Of a DNA stretch of 64,000 nt, positions 35,159-44,769 are shown piece after piece; positions within the stretch are counted from its first letter, which is position 1; the number at the start of each line of letters is the position of its first letter. The translations under genes and the position numbers were made by a program. This stretch comes from Candidatus Sulfopaludibacter sp. SbA3 (GTDB lineage Bacteria; Acidobacteriota; Terriglobia; Bryobacterales; Bryobacteraceae). The stretch spans positions 62,001 to 126,000 of the forward strand of contig CAMDCN010000011.1 in NCBI GenBank assembly GCA_945890485.1. The letters run 5' to 3'. Below the pieces are notes generated by a model. It searched no databases, was not told where the DNA came from, and was given only the letters and a program-made list of their open reading frames with translations.

Positions 35159-36534
35159 CGCCGGAAGAGACCGGAGCCGAAGCGACTCCGGCAGAAGCCA
35201 AGCCGAAAGCCGCCAGAGTGGAAAAGGCGGCTGCGAATGGAGCCGGCGGCGACACGGCGGAACCCAGCAAACGGGACCCGAATACGCTGGATCTGGTCGA
35301 ACTCAAAGAGATGAGCATTCAGAAGCTGAATGTTATCGCGAAAGAGTTTGGTGTGGCCGGTGCGGCGGGACTGCGGAAGCAGGAGCTGATCTTCAAGATT
35401 CTGCAAGCGCAGGCCGAGAAAAGCGGCTTGATCTTCTCGGAAGGCGTGCTGGAATGCCTGCCCGACGGGTTCGGATTCCTCCGGGCGCCTGAGTACAACT
35501 ACTTGCCCGGGCCGGACGATGTTTACGTGTCGCCCTCGCAGATCCGCCGGTTCGACCTGCGAACGGGAGACACGATCAGCGGTCAGATCCGCCCACCGAA
35601 GGAAGGCGAGCGGTATTTTGCCCTGATCAAGGTGGATGCGATCAATTTTGAGCCACCCGAAGAGGCGCGTAACAAGATCTTCTTCGACAATCTGACGCCT
35701 TTGTACCCGCAAGAGCGGATCAAGTTGGAGACGGTGAAGGACAACTTCTCCGGCCGGGTGATGGATCTGATGGTGCCGATCGGCAAAGGGCAGCGCGGGT
35801 TGATCGTCGCTCCGCCGCGGACCGGCAAGACCATGCTGCTGCAAGCGATTGCGAATTCGGTGACGACGAATCATCCCGATGTCACCATGATCGTACTGCT
35901 GATCGATGAGCGGCCCGAAGAAGTAACGGATATGCAGCGGAGCGTGAAGGGCGAAGTGATCAGCTCGACCTTCGACGAGCCGGCGGCCCGCCACGTCCAG
36001 GTTGCAGAGATGGTGATTGAGAAGGCCAAGCGGTTGGTGGAGCACAAGCGGGACGTCGTGATTCTGCTCGACTCGATCACGCGACTCGCGCGGGCGTACA
36101 ACACCGTCGTACCGCCGTCGGGCAAGGTGCTTTCCGGTGGCGTGGACTCGAACGCGTTGCAGCGTCCGAAGCGCTTTTTCGGCGCGGCGCGGAATATTGA
36201 AGAGGGCGGGTCGTTGACGATTATCGCGACGGCTCTGATCGATACCGGTTCACGGATGGACGATGTGATCTTTGAGGAGTTCAAAGGCACAGGCAACATG
36301 GAAGTGCATCTGGATCGCAAGCTTGTAGACAAGCGAGTCTTCCCGGCGATCGACATCAACAAGAGCGGCACCAGGAAAGAAGAGTTGCTGATGCCGAAAG
36401 AAGAGCTAAACCGGGTTTGGGTGCTGCGTAAAGTATTGAATCCACTGTCTCCAGTGGAGTCGATGGAGTTGTTGCAGGACAAGCTTGGCAAGACGCGGAG
36501 CAACGCTGAATTTCTGGCCTCGATGAGTGGGTAA
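35125..36534 (+). CDS. rho: transcription termination factor Rho
   Basis: 469 residues from TTG 35125, with GAGGG close upstream; the frame is open back into engB. The first 55 residues are an acidic/Ala-rich extension, followed by the Rho N-domain ([20 protein letters not shown]), the cold-shock RNA-binding domain ([30 protein letters not shown]), Walker [10 protein letters not shown] near residue 231, the Q-loop region and the C-terminal [12 protein letters not shown]. It ends untranslated transcription in an RNA-driven, ATP-dependent way. The 5' overlap with engB is in a different frame. Confidence 0.96.
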   Translation: MASDQEINQPVTPEETGAEATPAEAKPKAARVEKAAANGAGGDTAEPSKRDPNTLDLVELKEMSIQKLNVIAKEFGVAGAAGLRKQELIFKILQAQAEKSGLIFSEGVLECLPDGFGFLRAPEYNYLPGPDDVYVSPSQIRRFDLRTGDTISGQIRPPKEGERYFALIKVDAINFEPPEEARNKIFFDNLTPLYPQERIKLETVKDNFSGRVMDLMVPIGKGQRGLIVAPPRTGKTMLLQAIANSVTTNHPDVTMIVLLIDERPEEVTDMQRSVKGEVISSTFDEPAARHVQVAEMVIEKAKRLVEHKRDVVILLDSITRLARAYNTVVPPSGKVLSGGVDSNALQRPKRFFGAARNIEEGGSLTIIATALIDTGSRMDDVIFEEFKGTGNMEVHLDRKLVDKRVFPAIDINKSGTRKEELLMPKEELNRVWVLRKVLNPLSPVESMELLQDKLGKTRSNAEFLASMSG

Positions 36535-36627
36535 GGAAATTCACTTTCGCGGAGGGACCACGCATAACCTTTCGCTGTAAATTTTCGTCATAACCGTTGT
36601 AGAAGTCCTTAAAGGATATTCACGCCT

Positions 36628-38445
36628 ATGTCGTCTCAGCCGATGGATTCAAACCCGCTGTACATGTCGAACGCCGCATTGCCCGAAATGCCAGCGCCCA
36701 CGCCGGCTTCGCCCAGTTCTACTGGCCCGAAGGCAGTGATCCCGGAGCGGCCGCCGCGCGGGAGCCGCACTTGGATGTGGTTGACCGCACTCGTTTTGTG
36801 CGCCGGGGCTGGGTATTGGTACTGGCAAGGCAATCAGCAAGAAGCACAGTCGGCGACGGCCGTTTCCATCCGTACCGCAGCGGTTCAAAGTGGAAAAATT
36901 GAAAAGACGCTGCGTCTGACCGGTGTGACGGCGGCAGAGAAGTATTCCTCGCTTATCGCCCCGTCCTTGCGCGGCGGGCGGAGCTCCGGCGGTGGCGGCA
37001 ATCTGGTGAGTCAAGGCGGCGGTATGTCGATGATGGGCCGCGGCGGTGGTGGTGGTGGCGGCAATAGCGGCGGTGGTAACAGCGGTGGCGGTGGTGGAAA
37101 CAGCGGCGGCGGAGGGAGTTCCTCCGGTGGAGCCTCTGCCTCCAGTGCTCCCACGGTTGAGACTTTGGCGTCCACCTCGGGCGGCAGTGGCGGTGGCGGC
37201 GCAGCTCCCGCATTGCGTTCGGCGCGTACGGCGTCTGGCCGTGCAGCGGCACCGGTTGCGGCGGCCCGGCCGACAACCACGACGCGCGCCTCTTCGGCGA
37301 GTTCCGGCCTTGGTTCGACCTCCGGAGCCCTTGTGGGTGGTGGCGGAGGCGGTGGTGGAACCGGTGGTGGTGGCGGCGGTCGTGGGGGGAGTGAATTTAT
37401 GCTCCAACTGCAGGAACTTGCCAAAAGCGGTTCCATGGTCAAGAAAGACCAGATTGTGGCTGAGTTTGACCGGCAGTACATGATGCAGCGATTGGACGAT
37501 TTCCAGTCCACGGTGACGCAATCCGAAGCCGACTTCCGGAAGCAGATTGCTGAGCTGCAGATTACCCGAAAAACCTACGAACAACAGGTTTTGACCGCCC
37601 AAAATGCCGTGGAAAAGGCTGAGTTGGACGTCAGGACGATCCCCGTGCGGAGCGCGATTGATAGCGAACGGTTGCGGCTGGCACTGGAAGAGGCGAAGGC
37701 CAATCTGAAGCAGATGCAGGAGGCCCGGCGGTTCCTTGACATCGGGGAGAAGGCCCAAGTCCGCTCGGCCGAACTGGAATTACAAGCCACGAAGCTGGAG
37801 TTCCGGCGCTCGCAGGCCAATGCAGACCGGATGTTGGTGAAAGCTCCACGCGACGGGTTGGTCGTGATGCAGAACACGTTCCGCGGCGGCGAGTTTGGGC
37901 CCATTCAGCAGGGCGACCAAGTGTATCCGGGCAACCTGTTCATGCAGATTGTCGATCCGTCCTCGATGGTTGTGAATGCCACGGTGAACCAGTCGGACGT
38001 ACAATCGCTGCGCATCGGGCAGCGCGCCAAGATTCGGTTTGATGCGTTTCCCGGTTTGGAACTTCCGGGCCGGTTGTACCTGATTGGCGCCATCACGAAG
38101 ACCGGCGGCATGCGGGCGCAATTTAAGAAAGATGTAGTGGTTCGCTTTCGCCTTGAAAAGATGGACCCTCGGGTGATTCCAGATTTGAGCGCTAGCGCCG
38201 ATGTGATTCTGGAAGAGGATGAGAACGTCGCGGCCGTTGCTCCGCTGGAAGCCGTCCAAAGTTACGAAGGCGATGGCAAGGCTTTTGTATTGGTTCGTTC
38301 GGCGCAAGGCCAGTGGGAGCGCCGCCAGGTTGAGCTTGGTTTATCGAGTTTCACCCATGTGGCGGTAAAGACAGGTCTAAAGCCGGGAGAGGTGGTGGCG
38401 CTCGACAAGCCGCCCAGCCCATCTGCTGACGGACAGTCGAGTTAA
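36628..38445 (+). CDS. HlyD/MacA-type periplasmic adaptor with large glycine-rich insertion (adaptor 1)
   Basis: 605 residues. A proline-rich cytoplasmic start leads to one membrane helix (residues 49-66) and the first half-motif of a lipoyl domain (GVTAAEKYSSLIAPSL). Residues 116-254 are then low-complexity, mainly Gly with Ser, Ala and Thr. The second lipoyl half (LKSGSMVKKDQ-like SGSMVKKDQIVAEFDRQ) follows, then a coiled-coil hairpin (about 285-400), a beta barrel (RIGQRAKIRFDAFPG) and the membrane-proximal end. Adaptors join inner-membrane pumps to TolC. Operon order is adaptor 1, 2, 3, permease, TolC. The glycine-rich insert is unusual for the family. Confidence 0.85.
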   Translation: MSSQPMDSNPLYMSNAALPEMPAPTPASPSSTGPKAVIPERPPRGSRTWMWLTALVLCAGAGYWYWQGNQQEAQSATAVSIRTAAVQSGKIEKTLRLTGVTAAEKYSSLIAPSLRGGRSSGGGGNLVSQGGGMSMMGRGGGGGGGNSGGGNSGGGGGNSGGGGSSSGGASASSAPTVETLASTSGGSGGGGAAPALRSARTASGRAAAPVAAARPTTTTRASSASSGLGSTSGALVGGGGGGGGTGGGGGGRGGSEFMLQLQELAKSGSMVKKDQIVAEFDRQYMMQRLDDFQSTVTQSEADFRKQIAELQITRKTYEQQVLTAQNAVEKAELDVRTIPVRSAIDSERLRLALEEAKANLKQMQEARRFLDIGEKAQVRSAELELQATKLEFRRSQANADRMLVKAPRDGLVVMQNTFRGGEFGPIQQGDQVYPGNLFMQIVDPSSMVVNATVNQSDVQSLRIGQRAKIRFDAFPGLELPGRLYLIGAITKTGGMRAQFKKDVVVRFRLEKMDPRVIPDLSASADVILEEDENVAAVAPLEAVQSYEGDGKAFVLVRSAQGQWERRQVELGLSSFTHVAVKTGLKPGEVVALDKPPSPSADGQSS

Positions 38446-38471
38446 ACCGGTAGAGAACCAGAGAGGAAAAT

Positions 38472-39779
38472 ATGTCGTCCAAAGATATTAAGCCGAAGGT
38501 GCGTCTCGGGCAGACCAAAGAGTCTCTGCGCCGCCGGAACATCATAACGACCGTGCTCGTTCTGGCGGCGGCGGGTGGCGGCTACTACTACTACCAGCAA
38601 AGCAATCCAACCAAAGTCGAGGTTCCGGTAGCTAAAGTTCGGAAGGGTGAGTTCGTCATCTCCGTAAAGGCGCGTGGCGATGTGCGGTCCACCAAATCTG
38701 TCACGATTACGGTGCCGCAGATTCCGGACCCCCGCATTGTTCGCTTGGCCGAAACCGGCAAGCCTGTTCGCCGGGGCGACGTCATTGTCGAGTTCGACGG
38801 GGCGCAGCAAGAGCAAACCTACCTTGACCGGGCGACGAGCGTCCGGACCGTGGACAAGGAAATTGTTCAGTTAAAGGCCTCCCATCGCATCACGAACGAA
38901 ATGGATGGCATGAATCTCATGACGGCCGGCTACAACGTCGAGCGGGCTAAGTTGGAGGCTTCGAAGGCCGAGATTCTCTCTGAGATCGAGGGCAAGAAGA
39001 ACCGGATTGACGTCACGACAACCGAGGGCGATCTCGACCAAGTGAAGACAACGCTGAAGGCGCGGAAGACGACGCAGGAAGCGGACATGGAGCGCCTGAC
39101 ACAGAAGAAAGATAAGACTGTGCGTGACGCGGGCCGCGCCCAAAGTTACCTCTCCAAAATGACCATCACAGCTCCTAACGATGGCATTGTGAACGTGCTC
39201 CCGAACACCCGGACCGCTGGCGCTTTCGGTTCGTCACCGCCGCCCTTCAAAGAAGGTGACCGGGCGTGGACGGGCGCAGCGATCGCCGAGATTCCTGACC
39301 TCTCCTCCATGCGCGTCGAATTGAAGTTGGACGAGGTGGATCGGGGCAAGCTGCAACTGGGCCAGAAATTGCGAGTCCGCGTCGATGCGATCCCGGAGGT
39401 TGAGTTCGACGCTGAACTCGATTGGATCAGCCCTATTGCGGCGATTATCTGGAAGGGCATGGGCTTGACGGAGAAGACGTTTCCTGCCCGCGCAACATTG
39501 ACCAAAGTGGATCCCCGGCTCCGTCCGGGTATGAGCAGCACTGCGGAGATCATTATCGAGAGCGAACCGGATTCGATGTTGATTCCCGCTCGGGCGAGCT
39601 TCCTCCACAAAGGAAAGCCGGCCGTTTGGATCCAAAAGGGAGATCGGTTCGAAATTCGACCCATCGAAGTGGGAAAGCGGAACGATACTGATTTGGTGGT
39701 AACGAATGGCTTGAAGCCTGGAGACACCATCGCGATGGAAGATCCCAACGAAGCGGCCAAGCGAGCCAAGAAACTGTAA
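38472..39779 (+). CDS. HlyD/MacA-type periplasmic adaptor (adaptor 2)
   Basis: 435 residues, 26 bases after adaptor 1. There is one membrane helix near residues 22-38 (ITTVLVLAAAGGGYYYY), then a lipoyl half (VRKGEFVISVKARGDVRS), a coiled-coil hairpin (about 95-215), the returning lipoyl half (KMTITAPNDGIVNVLPN), a beta barrel (LQLGQKLRVRVDAIPE) and the membrane-proximal domain (SMLIPARASFLHKGKPAVWI). It lacks the long glycine-rich loop. It is part of the five-gene export operon. Whether the three adaptors build mixed rings is unknown. Confidence 0.85.
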   Translation: MSSKDIKPKVRLGQTKESLRRRNIITTVLVLAAAGGGYYYYQQSNPTKVEVPVAKVRKGEFVISVKARGDVRSTKSVTITVPQIPDPRIVRLAETGKPVRRGDVIVEFDGAQQEQTYLDRATSVRTVDKEIVQLKASHRITNEMDGMNLMTAGYNVERAKLEASKAEILSEIEGKKNRIDVTTTEGDLDQVKTTLKARKTTQEADMERLTQKKDKTVRDAGRAQSYLSKMTITAPNDGIVNVLPNTRTAGAFGSSPPPFKEGDRAWTGAAIAEIPDLSSMRVELKLDEVDRGKLQLGQKLRVRVDAIPEVEFDAELDWISPIAAIIWKGMGLTEKTFPARATLTKVDPRLRPGMSSTAEIIIESEPDSMLIPARASFLHKGKPAVWIQKGDRFEIRPIEVGKRNDTDLVVTNGLKPGDTIAMEDPNEAAKRAKKL

Positions 39780-39789
39780 GCGAGTCGAC

Positions 39790-41721
39790 ATGAAAAAGCT
39801 CCTGATCCGATTGATTATTCTGGTGGTGGTAGTGGGCGCCGCGTGGGCGAGCTACCGGTTTGTGCAGCAGCTTCCGCAGCGGCAGTCGCAGGTGGCGACG
39901 ACCAAGGTGCGGCAAGGTGACATCGTTGTAAAAACCTTCGCCCGTGGTGAATTGCGCGCGGTGCGGTCAGCGACGCTCACAGCTCCGAACCTTTTCGGCA
40001 CCGTGCAGGTGACGAAGTTGGCGGAGATTGGCTCTTTTGCGCGGGAGAAAGATTTGGTCGTCGAGTTTGACGACGCCGAACTGCTGAGCCGTCTCGAAGA
40101 GAAGCAACTCGAAATCGATCAGATTGATGAGCAATTCAAGAAGTCCCAGGCCGACTTGGCGATCCGGAATAACTCCGATCAGGTGGAGTTGCTGCGGGCG
40201 CGCTATGCCGTCCGGCGGTCGGAATTGGAAGTCAAGCGGAACGAGCTGCTCTCTCCCATTGACGCCAAGCGAAACGAACTCAATCTGGAGGAAGCGAAGC
40301 GGCGCCTGAAGCAGCTCGAAAGCGACATCAAATCCCGTCAGGAGCAGGCCGAGGCCGAACTAGCCGTTCTCCGGGAGCGTCGCCAGAAAGCGGTGCTCGA
40401 ACTGGGTCGTGAGCGGGCCCGTTTGACCCAAGTGAAAGTGTTGGCGCCGATGAGCGGCCTGGTGGCCGTCCGGCAGAACCAGACCAGCCGCATGGGTATC
40501 GGTTTTGACGTACCGGACATCCGGGAAGGCGACCAGGTGCAGCCGGGAATGCCCATCGCTGACGTCCTCGACCTCTCTGAGTTGGAAGTCTTGGGCCGGG
40601 TGGGCGAATTGGATCGGGCGAACTTAATTGAGGGACAAGAGGTATTTCTGGCCTTGGATGCCGTCTCCGGCAAACAGTTCCACGGCAAGATCAAGTCGAT
40701 GTCCTCGACGGCCAGCGCGAACGTCAATTCGAGCGATCCGGCTAAGAAATTCGACGTCGTGTTCTCGATCGACATGAAAGAGTTGCTAACCTCCCTTGGT
40801 GCGAAACCGGATCAGGTAGCTAAGATTCTCGCGACTGCCGAGGCGAACCGGAACCGGCCGCCTTCGCCTTCGTTCGGTGGAATGGCGTCGATGATGATGG
40901 CGCAGGGCGGCGGTTCGATGGGTGGTGGGATGCCTAGTGGTCCTGAAGGTATGGGAGGCGGCATGGCTGCCCCTGGGGCTGCGGGAGCTGACGGCGGCGC
41001 CCGAGTAACGATGGGTATGGGTGGTCCGCGGGGCGGCAATGGCGGCTCGGCTAGCGCGATGGCTGGCCTCTCCAGCGCGGATCGTTTGAAGATGCGGGAA
41101 GCCATTCAGAAAGCGCTCAACGGGCGGACGATGCAGGATTTGTCGGCTGACGAGCGGACCAAGTTAATGGCCGATGTTGCCAAGCAGACGGGGATCACCC
41201 GTCCCGCTGGGGGTAGCGGGACTCGTACCGTTGCCGCAGGCGAGGGCGCCGAAGCAGGTGGTGAAGGCCGCCGTCGGCGGAATGGCGGAGCGGGGCCCGA
41301 AGGTGGCGCTCCGGCGATGGGCGCGGCGCGTCCAGGCCGGTTCAGCGAGGCGGACATCAAGAATGCTAAGCTTCCTCCTCCTCCTGACCAGGATTCCCAG
41401 TTGGATGTGTTGTTACGTCCGGGCTTGCTCGCCGATGTCGAGATTGTCGTCGAGAAGATTCCGAACGCCGTGAACATTCCGGCCCAAGCGGTATTTGAAG
41501 ATGAGGGCAAAATGATCGTCTACGTCAAGAAGGGGGAACGCTTTGAGAAGCGTGTGATTAAACCCTTGAAGCGTAGCGACTCGACGCTGATTATCGCGGA
41601 AGGGCTGCAGAAAGATGAAGTGATCGCCCTAACGGATCCGATGGCTAAGCCGGGTAGCGGCAAGCAGGAAAAGGGCGGATCGGGCGGCCCGATGAACGCA
41701 CTGCCGGGTGGAAAGTCGTAG
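39790..41721 (+). CDS. HlyD/MacA-type periplasmic adaptor with Gly/Met-rich insertion (adaptor 3)
   Basis: 643 residues, 10 bases after adaptor 2. A membrane helix (LIRLIILVVVVGAAWASYRF) is followed by the lipoyl half (VRQGDIVVKTFARGELRAVR), a coiled-coil hairpin (about 95-215), and the lipoyl/barrel parts (KVLAPMSGLVAVRQNQTS, LIEGQEVFLALDAVSGKQFH). Residues about 357-530 (40858-41380) are an insertion rich in Gly, Met, Ala and Arg (MASMMMAQGGGSMGGGM and others) placed in the barrel-to-membrane-proximal part. The C-terminus is normal (AVNIPAQAVFEDEGKMIVYV). The insertion suggests an unusual docking or self-assembly surface. Confidence 0.85.
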   Translation: MKKLLIRLIILVVVVGAAWASYRFVQQLPQRQSQVATTKVRQGDIVVKTFARGELRAVRSATLTAPNLFGTVQVTKLAEIGSFAREKDLVVEFDDAELLSRLEEKQLEIDQIDEQFKKSQADLAIRNNSDQVELLRARYAVRRSELEVKRNELLSPIDAKRNELNLEEAKRRLKQLESDIKSRQEQAEAELAVLRERRQKAVLELGRERARLTQVKVLAPMSGLVAVRQNQTSRMGIGFDVPDIREGDQVQPGMPIADVLDLSELEVLGRVGELDRANLIEGQEVFLALDAVSGKQFHGKIKSMSSTASANVNSSDPAKKFDVVFSIDMKELLTSLGAKPDQVAKILATAEANRNRPPSPSFGGMASMMMAQGGGSMGGGMPSGPEGMGGGMAAPGAAGADGGARVTMGMGGPRGGNGGSASAMAGLSSADRLKMREAIQKALNGRTMQDLSADERTKLMADVAKQTGITRPAGGSGTRTVAAGEGAEAGGEGRRRRNGGAGPEGGAPAMGAARPGRFSEADIKNAKLPPPPDQDSQLDVLLRPGLLADVEIVVEKIPNAVNIPAQAVFEDEGKMIVYVKKGERFEKRVIKPLKRSDSTLIIAEGLQKDEVIALTDPMAKPGSGKQEKGGSGGPMNALPGGKS

Positions 41722-41747
41722 TTGATGGTTGGCGAGGAACGGGACTC

Positions 41748-43004
41748 ATGTCGATAGTTGCGGATATTCTTCCTGAAATTAAAATGGGGCTGGCCAGCTT
41801 GCTGGTCCACAAGCTTCGCAGCGGTTTGACCATGCTCGGCATGATCTTCGGCGTGGGCGCTGTGGTGGCGATGTTGTCGATCACGGCCGGCGCCCAAAAA
41901 GAGATGATGAGCTACATCGATCTTCTTGGTGTAAACAACATCATCATCGAAGCCAAAGAGGCGGTAGACCGGAATGAGTTGCAGGCCCGCCGCGTGATCT
42001 CGCCGGGAATGACTTTCCGCGATTTCCGTTCGATCAAAGAGAACGTGCAGGGCCTTGAAGCCTTGACGCCGCGGAAGCGGTTCAAGCCGCAGAAGGTATT
42101 GCCGAAGACTTCCGCGGAAGCGCCAATCCTAATCGGAGTACTTCCTAACTACATGCAGATCAACAGTCTGCGGATGGTGGAGGGCCGCTTCTTTAACGAG
42201 GATGACGATGCCCGATCGGCGCCGGTGTGCGTCCTCGGTGAGTCCGCCAAAGTTAACCTGTTGGGGTATGACAACGCAGTGGGTAAGTTTGTGAAAATCA
42301 ACGACACTTGGCTGCAGGTGATCGGGGTGCTTTCGCAGCAGGCGACGGCCGACACCGGCGTTGAGGGCTTGGAAGTAGCGAGCGGTAACAATCTGGTCAT
42401 CGCTCCGTTGAACACTGTGATGCGCCGTTTTGAAGACAACAACTCGTATCTGAAGGACGAGATTGACGGGATGTACATCAAGGTGGCGACGGGTACGGAT
42501 TCGATTGAGACCGCGAATGTTGTGAATGCGATTCTGACGGCCACGCACAAGGATGCGGGCGATTTCGCCATCACCGTCCCCGCTGGATTGCTCGAACAGC
42601 GCCGGCGGACGAGCTTTATCTTCAGCATCGTGATGATCTGTATCGCGGGCATCTCGCTGCTCGTCGGCGGTATCGGCATTATGAACATCATGCTGGCGAC
42701 CGTGCTCGAGCGGACCCGCGAAATCGGCATTCGACGCGCCATCGGCGCGAAGCAGAAAGACATTGTCCGCCAGTTCCTGACTGAAGCGGTGTTGATTTCT
42801 ACACTGGGCGGGCTGATCGGCGTGGCCTTCGGCTTCACCTTATCGCAAATTATTGCGTCCGCCGCTGGATGGTCGACGGTAGTTACGACTTCCTCGATCG
42901 TGGTGGCGCTAGGCGTTTCCTGTGGTATCGGTTTGCTCTTCGGGATCTATCCCGCGGTGCAGGCTGCGCGGCTCGATCCCATCGAAGCCATCCGTTACGA
43001 ATAA
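41748..43004 (+). CDS. MacB/FtsX-type ABC transporter permease without fused ATPase
   Basis: 418 residues: an N-terminal membrane helix (SGLTMLGMIFGVGAVVAMLS), a large periplasmic MacB_PCD domain and three C-terminal FtsX-type helices (SFIFSIVMICIAGISLLVGG, AVLISTLGGLIGVAFGF, SSIVVALGVSCGIGLLFGIY) ending PAVQAARLDPIEAIRYE. The architecture is that of the MacB permease half. In the MacA/MacB system an ATPase is fused or adjacent; here none is present in 36.6-44.8 kb, so it must come from elsewhere. It lies between adaptor 3 and the TolC-type gene. Confidence 0.88.
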   Translation: MSIVADILPEIKMGLASLLVHKLRSGLTMLGMIFGVGAVVAMLSITAGAQKEMMSYIDLLGVNNIIIEAKEAVDRNELQARRVISPGMTFRDFRSIKENVQGLEALTPRKRFKPQKVLPKTSAEAPILIGVLPNYMQINSLRMVEGRFFNEDDDARSAPVCVLGESAKVNLLGYDNAVGKFVKINDTWLQVIGVLSQQATADTGVEGLEVASGNNLVIAPLNTVMRRFEDNNSYLKDEIDGMYIKVATGTDSIETANVVNAILTATHKDAGDFAITVPAGLLEQRRRTSFIFSIVMICIAGISLLVGGIGIMNIMLATVLERTREIGIRRAIGAKQKDIVRQFLTEAVLISTLGGLIGVAFGFTLSQIIASAAGWSTVVTTSSIVVALGVSCGIGLLFGIYPAVQAARLDPIEAIRYE

Positions 43005-43047
43005 GAAAATTCTGGAGTTTTCCTTTTTCGCCTCTATTTGGTTTCGC

Positions 43048-44763
43048 ATGAACTGGAAATATCGACTGCTCTCATTCGCCACGGCAACCGTGGTCACTAC
43101 AAGCTCGTTCGCGCAGCAAGCCGGCACTCCGCTGGGCAGCACCATGGCGCCCGACCCGGTGTTTAATTACACCAAGAAGGACAAGGACCTGCTCGAAGCG
43201 CCAATCTTTGGGCAAAAGGCCTATTTTAAGCGGCATTTCGGCAATGAACGCCCGAAATTTGAGATGCGAAGCGCGGCGAAGTTTGAAGACTTCGCTGTCG
43301 ACAACAAGCTCGAACTTTCGCTGCGCAGCTATCTGCAATTGGTTTTGGCCAACAACGTTGATATCGATATCCAACGTCTTGGCGTGGAGATTCAACGGAA
43401 TGCAATCACTCGTGCCTATGCGCCGTTCGATCCAGTGTTGATTGGAAGCTTCAACAGCCAACGCACGATCACACCGACGACCAACTCGCTCGAAGGCGCC
43501 GCGACTCTGAATCAGCTCTCGCAGCCAACCAATCTTTCCTATCAACAGACCCTTGCCAACGGCATTGGTTTCAATACCGGTTTCACCGCGAGCAAGCTGT
43601 CCACCAACAACTCGTTCGCGTTCTTCAATCCCGCATTGAACGCCCAGTTGGTTAGCGGTGTGACTATTCCTTTGCTTCGTAATCGGGGCACCGCGATCAA
43701 TAAGCTGCCGATCACCATTGCGCGCAGCCGCCTGCGCATTGGACAGGAAAACTTCCTGACCAGTTTGCTGCAGTTGATAACGAATGCGGAACAGGCGTAC
43801 TGGGACGTGATTGGCGCGCGCGAAAGCCTGCGAGTGCAAGAAAAGGCGCTTGAACTCTCCAGCGAGGCACTGAAACGCTCCCGCCGCGAGTTGGAGTTGG
43901 GCGCGATCAGCCCCCTCGACATCTATCAGCCGGAGGCAAATTACGCTTCGGCGGAGATCCAAGTCCTCCAGGCGCGGTACCGGTTGCAACAGGCTGAGGA
44001 TGTGCTGCGGCGTCAAATGGGCGCCGATCTCGATACCCGCTTCAAGCTGATGCCGATCAATCTCACGGAGGCGGTAACGCCTCCGACGGACGATGCCGAT
44101 TTCGACCGCGAAAAGATCGTCGAGCGCGCCGTCCGGATGCGGCCGGAAATCCGTTCGGTGGATGAGTCGATTGTGACAGACGACTTGGTATTGAGGCAGC
44201 AAACCAACTTGCTTCGCCCGGATTTCTCCCTCCGTGGAACCTACATCTCGACCGGCCGGGGCGGTACGCAATTCCTGGGCTCCGGAGCGAATCGGGTGGT
44301 GGTTCCCGGTGGTTTCGGCGACGCGCTTGATCAAGCGTTTGGATTCGGTTTCCCGATCTACTCGTTCGGTCTCCAGATGCGTTTGCCGATTCGCGATCGC
44401 GCCGCGACGGCAAACTATGCTGATGCTGTACTGAGCAAGCGGCGGGACATGTTGACGCGCCGGAGCACGGAGCAAAATGTCCGGCAGCAGGTTCTCAACG
44501 CGATCAGTCAAGTGGAATCCTCGAAGGCCAGCGTGAAGCTGGCGGCGGTGGCCCGTGACTTCGCGCAGAAGCAGCTGGACGCCGAACAGAAAAAGTATGA
44601 CCTCGGCACGTCAGTGATCTTTTTCGTGCTCGACGCGCAGACTCGGCTGGTGAATGCCGAAGCTGCCTTGGTCAACCAGACCGTCCAGTATCGCCGCAAC
44701 CAGTTGAACCTTCTCCGAGTGACGGGAGAATTGCTGGACGAACGCGGAATCAAAGTACAATAA
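43048..44763 (+). CDS. TolC-family outer-membrane efflux protein
   Basis: 571 residues from ATG 43048, which begins a signal peptide (MNWKYRLLSFATATVVTTSSF); the frame is open upstream but overlaps the permease. Two similar halves of outer-membrane efflux protein type (OEP, PF02321) are visible: LVLANNVDIDIQRLGVEIQR with LQLITNAEQAYWDVIGARES, and later VESSKASVKLAAVARDFAQK with FVLDAQTRLVNAEAALVNQ. It would form the exit duct for the preceding adaptors and permease. mutL follows 6 bases after its stop. Confidence 0.88.
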   Translation: MNWKYRLLSFATATVVTTSSFAQQAGTPLGSTMAPDPVFNYTKKDKDLLEAPIFGQKAYFKRHFGNERPKFEMRSAAKFEDFAVDNKLELSLRSYLQLVLANNVDIDIQRLGVEIQRNAITRAYAPFDPVLIGSFNSQRTITPTTNSLEGAATLNQLSQPTNLSYQQTLANGIGFNTGFTASKLSTNNSFAFFNPALNAQLVSGVTIPLLRNRGTAINKLPITIARSRLRIGQENFLTSLLQLITNAEQAYWDVIGARESLRVQEKALELSSEALKRSRRELELGAISPLDIYQPEANYASAEIQVLQARYRLQQAEDVLRRQMGADLDTRFKLMPINLTEAVTPPTDDADFDREKIVERAVRMRPEIRSVDESIVTDDLVLRQQTNLLRPDFSLRGTYISTGRGGTQFLGSGANRVVVPGGFGDALDQAFGFGFPIYSFGLQMRLPIRDRAATANYADAVLSKRRDMLTRRSTEQNVRQQVLNAISQVESSKASVKLAAVARDFAQKQLDAEQKKYDLGTSVIFFVLDAQTRLVNAEAALVNQTVQYRRNQLNLLRVTGELLDERGIKVQ

Positions 44764-44769
44764 GGCCAG

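Noticed and set aside
36976-37389. Repetitive GGT/GGC-rich DNA that might look like a short tandem repeat array
   Set aside because: It stays in frame inside adaptor 1 and codes for the glycine-rich loop; it is not a CRISPR, with no regular spacers.
43072-44511. 479-codon minus-strand frame inside the TolC-type gene
   Set aside because: No motifs or ribosome site; the plus-strand product has complete OEP features.
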